DNA from: Alcaligenaceae bacterium
Lineage (GTDB): Bacteria > Pseudomonadota > Gammaproteobacteria > Burkholderiales > Burkholderiaceae_B
NCBI GenBank assembly: GCA_012839585.1
Contig: DUNB01000036.1
Location: 1 to 56,055 of the forward strand
DNA length: 56,055 nucleotides
Direction of reading: 5' to 3'
The notes under the pieces were generated by a model. It searched no databases and was not told where the DNA came from. It worked only from the letters and a program-made list of their open reading frames with translations. How positions within the stretch are numbered: the first letter of the stretch is position 1; each line of letters starts with the position of its first letter. The translations under genes were made by a program, and so were the position numbers. This document shows, in pieces, positions 54,725 to 56,055 of the stretch.

Positions 54725-55204
54725 TTAGTTGGACTCGGGGGCTTGGGTTAGTTGTGCCAACATGACAATAAAGACCAATGGAACTAAGTTCAAGCCCAAT
54801 TGAAAAATATCCGATGTGGGGAACCACTTTAAGGCGCCTGCATAACCAAAGCGAAAGAGGAGATCCATACCGTAATTACCTGGGTCTAAACGCATAATGG
54901 GCACTACACCTAAACCAATGATGCTGTGATAAGAAATCATGGTAGAGGTAAACACCGGCACACTGGTCCAAGAAAGCCAGTACAGCATCTGACCGCCTTG
55001 GTTGTCATTTTGCCAAAATCGGATGGAGCCATAGATGGCTACGAGATTTTGCAAGACCATTAAACCAAACAAAGTCAGGGCCAATAAGGACCCTGTAAAC
55101 AGACCCAAGCGTGGCAGCAATACGTAGAGACCGACTAGGCCACCAAAAAAATAAGTCACACAGATAAGTTGGCGTAAAAAAGAAGACAGGTTAAATTTAG
55201 GCAT
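54725..55204 (-). CDS. Small four-helix membrane protein, unknown
   Basis: A 159-residue protein with four predicted helices (about residues 12-31, 36-60, 74-104 and 133-153). Notable segments are VYGS-like VAIYGSIRFWQND, DPGNYGMDLLFRFGYAG and NLVPLVFIVMLAQL. It lacks a signal peptide. I do not recognise the family. It ends 12 bp after the aconitase-family gene, convergent with it. Confidence 0.65.
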   Translation of the reverse strand: MPKFNLSSFLRQLICVTYFFGGLVGLYVLLPRLGLFTGSLLALTLFGLMVLQNLVAIYGSIRFWQNDNQGGQMLYWLSWTSVPVFTSTMISYHSIIGLGVVPIMRLDPGNYGMDLLFRFGYAGALKWFPTSDIFQLGLNLVPLVFIVMLAQLTQAPESN

Positions 55205-55354
55205 TGGGCTATTCAGTCATAATGGGATGATCCATCTTATAGTATTACAAGATCGGGTGTTATATACAAAAACTCACACGCTGTTTTTAAATCTATAAGA
55301 TAATTATGGACGATAAGTTTAAACGGTTTTTTTACCTAAAGGCATGACCTCTTT
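55205..55354. other. Gap upstream of nagB
   Basis: This 150-bp AT-rich gap probably holds divergent promoters for the membrane protein and nagB. No clear -35/-10 pair or repressor operator could be assigned by eye. Confidence 0.4.
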
Positions 55355-56055
55355 ATGTTTTATGTTTTCCCTAATCCACAAACTATAGCTCAGTATGTGA
55401 GCACCCGTCTTATCGCCCTAATAAAAGAAAAACCTAATGCTGTATTGGGTTTAGCAACGGGTAGTACCATGGAGCCAGTGTACGAGGAGTTCATGTCACA
55501 GGTGACCTTACAAGACGTAAACGTGTCTTCTTTGGTGACGTTTAATCTGGACGAGTACCTTGGGTTAGGGGCTGATCACCCCCAAAGCTACCACTATTAC
55601 ATGCGTCAGCATTTGTTTAATCGTTTAGCTTTTGCGCAACATCAAACTTTTTTGCCGGATGGGGTTTGTACTGACCCAGAGGAGCAATGTAAGCAGTATT
55701 CCCAAAAGATAGCAGAGGTGGGTGGTATTGATTTGCAGCTTTTGGGCATTGGTACTAATGGCCATATTGGTTTTAATGAGCCTGGCACCTCCTTTAGCAG
55801 TCGTACGCATGTGGTCGGCCTGTCAGAACAAACTCGTCTGGATAATGGGCGGTTTTTTGATTCCATGGACCAGGTGCCTACTCAGGCTATTACGCTTGGC
55901 TTGCAGGACATCAGCGAGGCAAAAGAGATCATCTTGATCGCTACAGGCGCCAATAAAGCTCAGGTCATGTTAGACCTGTATCACAGTGATATCGATGAAA
56001 ATATGCCCGCCTCTATCGTAAAAAAACACGATGTGCGGCCTGCTCATCCACCAAA
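55355..56055 (+). CDS. nagB: Glucosamine-6-phosphate deaminase NagB, 3' truncated by window
   Basis: The frame from ATG 55355 stays open to the window edge, giving about 233 residues of an expected 260-270. NagB turns glucosamine-6-phosphate into fructose-6-phosphate and ammonia. Motifs are VLGLATGSTMEPVYEEF, VTFNLDEYLGLGADHPQSYH (catalytic Asp), LLGIGTNGHIGFNEPGTSF (catalytic His), and QTRLDNGRFFDSMDQVPTQA. Ribosome-binding sequence is weak (AAAGG is about 15 bases upstream). Because the 3' end and neighbours are missing, operon partners such as nagA cannot be judged. Confidence 0.93.
   Translation, partial: MFYVFPNPQTIAQYVSTRLIALIKEKPNAVLGLATGSTMEPVYEEFMSQVTLQDVNVSSLVTFNLDEYLGLGADHPQSYHYYMRQHLFNRLAFAQHQTFLPDGVCTDPEEQCKQYSQKIAEVGGIDLQLLGIGTNGHIGFNEPGTSFSSRTHVVGLSEQTRLDNGRFFDSMDQVPTQAITLGLQDISEAKEIILIATGANKAQVMLDLYHSDIDENMPASIVKKHDVRPAHPP

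Overview
The window looks like chromosomal DNA of a moderate-GC betaproteobacterium of the order Burkholderiales, most likely family Alcaligenaceae. The evidence is the gene order rlmN, rodZ-like, ispG, hisS, yfgM, bamB, der, (hisC), hfq, hflX, hflK, hflC, hisZ, purA, and an rpsU-dnaG-rpoD cluster whose RpoD carries a long Lys/Ala-rich N-terminal extension. This assignment rests on remembered synteny and protein character, not on a database search. No prophage, CRISPR array, intact insertion sequence or defence island was seen.

Region 1 (1-19.5 kb) is a dense forward-strand housekeeping block. It covers rRNA methylation (rlmN tail), isoprenoid synthesis (ispG), histidyl-tRNA synthesis (hisS), envelope biogenesis (yfgM, bamB), ribosome assembly (der, hflX), histidine synthesis (hisC, hisZ), RNA chaperoning (hfq), membrane proteolysis control (hflK, hflC), purine metabolism (purA and a phosphoribosyltransferase), and the rpsU-dnaG-rpoD macromolecular synthesis genes. 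Several genes overlap by 4 bp or start with TTG directly at the preceding stop codon.

Region 2 (19.5-32 kb) holds guanine deaminase, a two-cytochrome operon resembling thiosulfate dehydrogenase tsdBA, and a four-gene UgpCBAE-like ABC importer. The importer is preceded by a well-formed PhoB box with a correctly spaced -10 element. Next come an HdeD-like membrane protein, an unlisted 56-codon gene with its own promoter and ribosome binding site, a divergent eRF1-like (baeRF) protein, an SPFH/NfeD pair and a gamma-carbonic anhydrase.

Region 3 (32-43 kb) has a small kinase-like protein, a FUSC exporter, endonuclease I, an MFS transporter, rlmF, and a LysR regulator followed by a fused 5-oxoprolinase/hydantoinase. 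A perfect ATTGAT-N11-ATCAAT operator lies before the oxoprolinase. Between endonuclease I and the MFS gene, whose 3' ends face each other, is a 458-bp AT-rich gap with a tight cluster of DnaA-box-like sequences.

Region 4 (43-56 kb) has ychJ, a YjfB-like protein, a CAT-anticodon tRNA, a UPF0178 gene bracketed by inverted degenerate hairpins resembling IS200/IS605 ends, a FAD oxidoreductase, a YkgJ-type cysteine protein, a PAS-GGDEF-EAL protein, a YdjM-like protein, a prpF-mgtE operon divergent from an aconitase-family gene, a small membrane protein, and the start of nagB, which runs off the window.

The most interesting items are the PhoB-controlled importer, the 56-codon gene divergent from the baeRF gene, the DnaA-box cluster in a promoterless gap, a candidate roughly 60-nt RNA upstream of hisZ, and the inverted hairpins around the UPF0178 gene.
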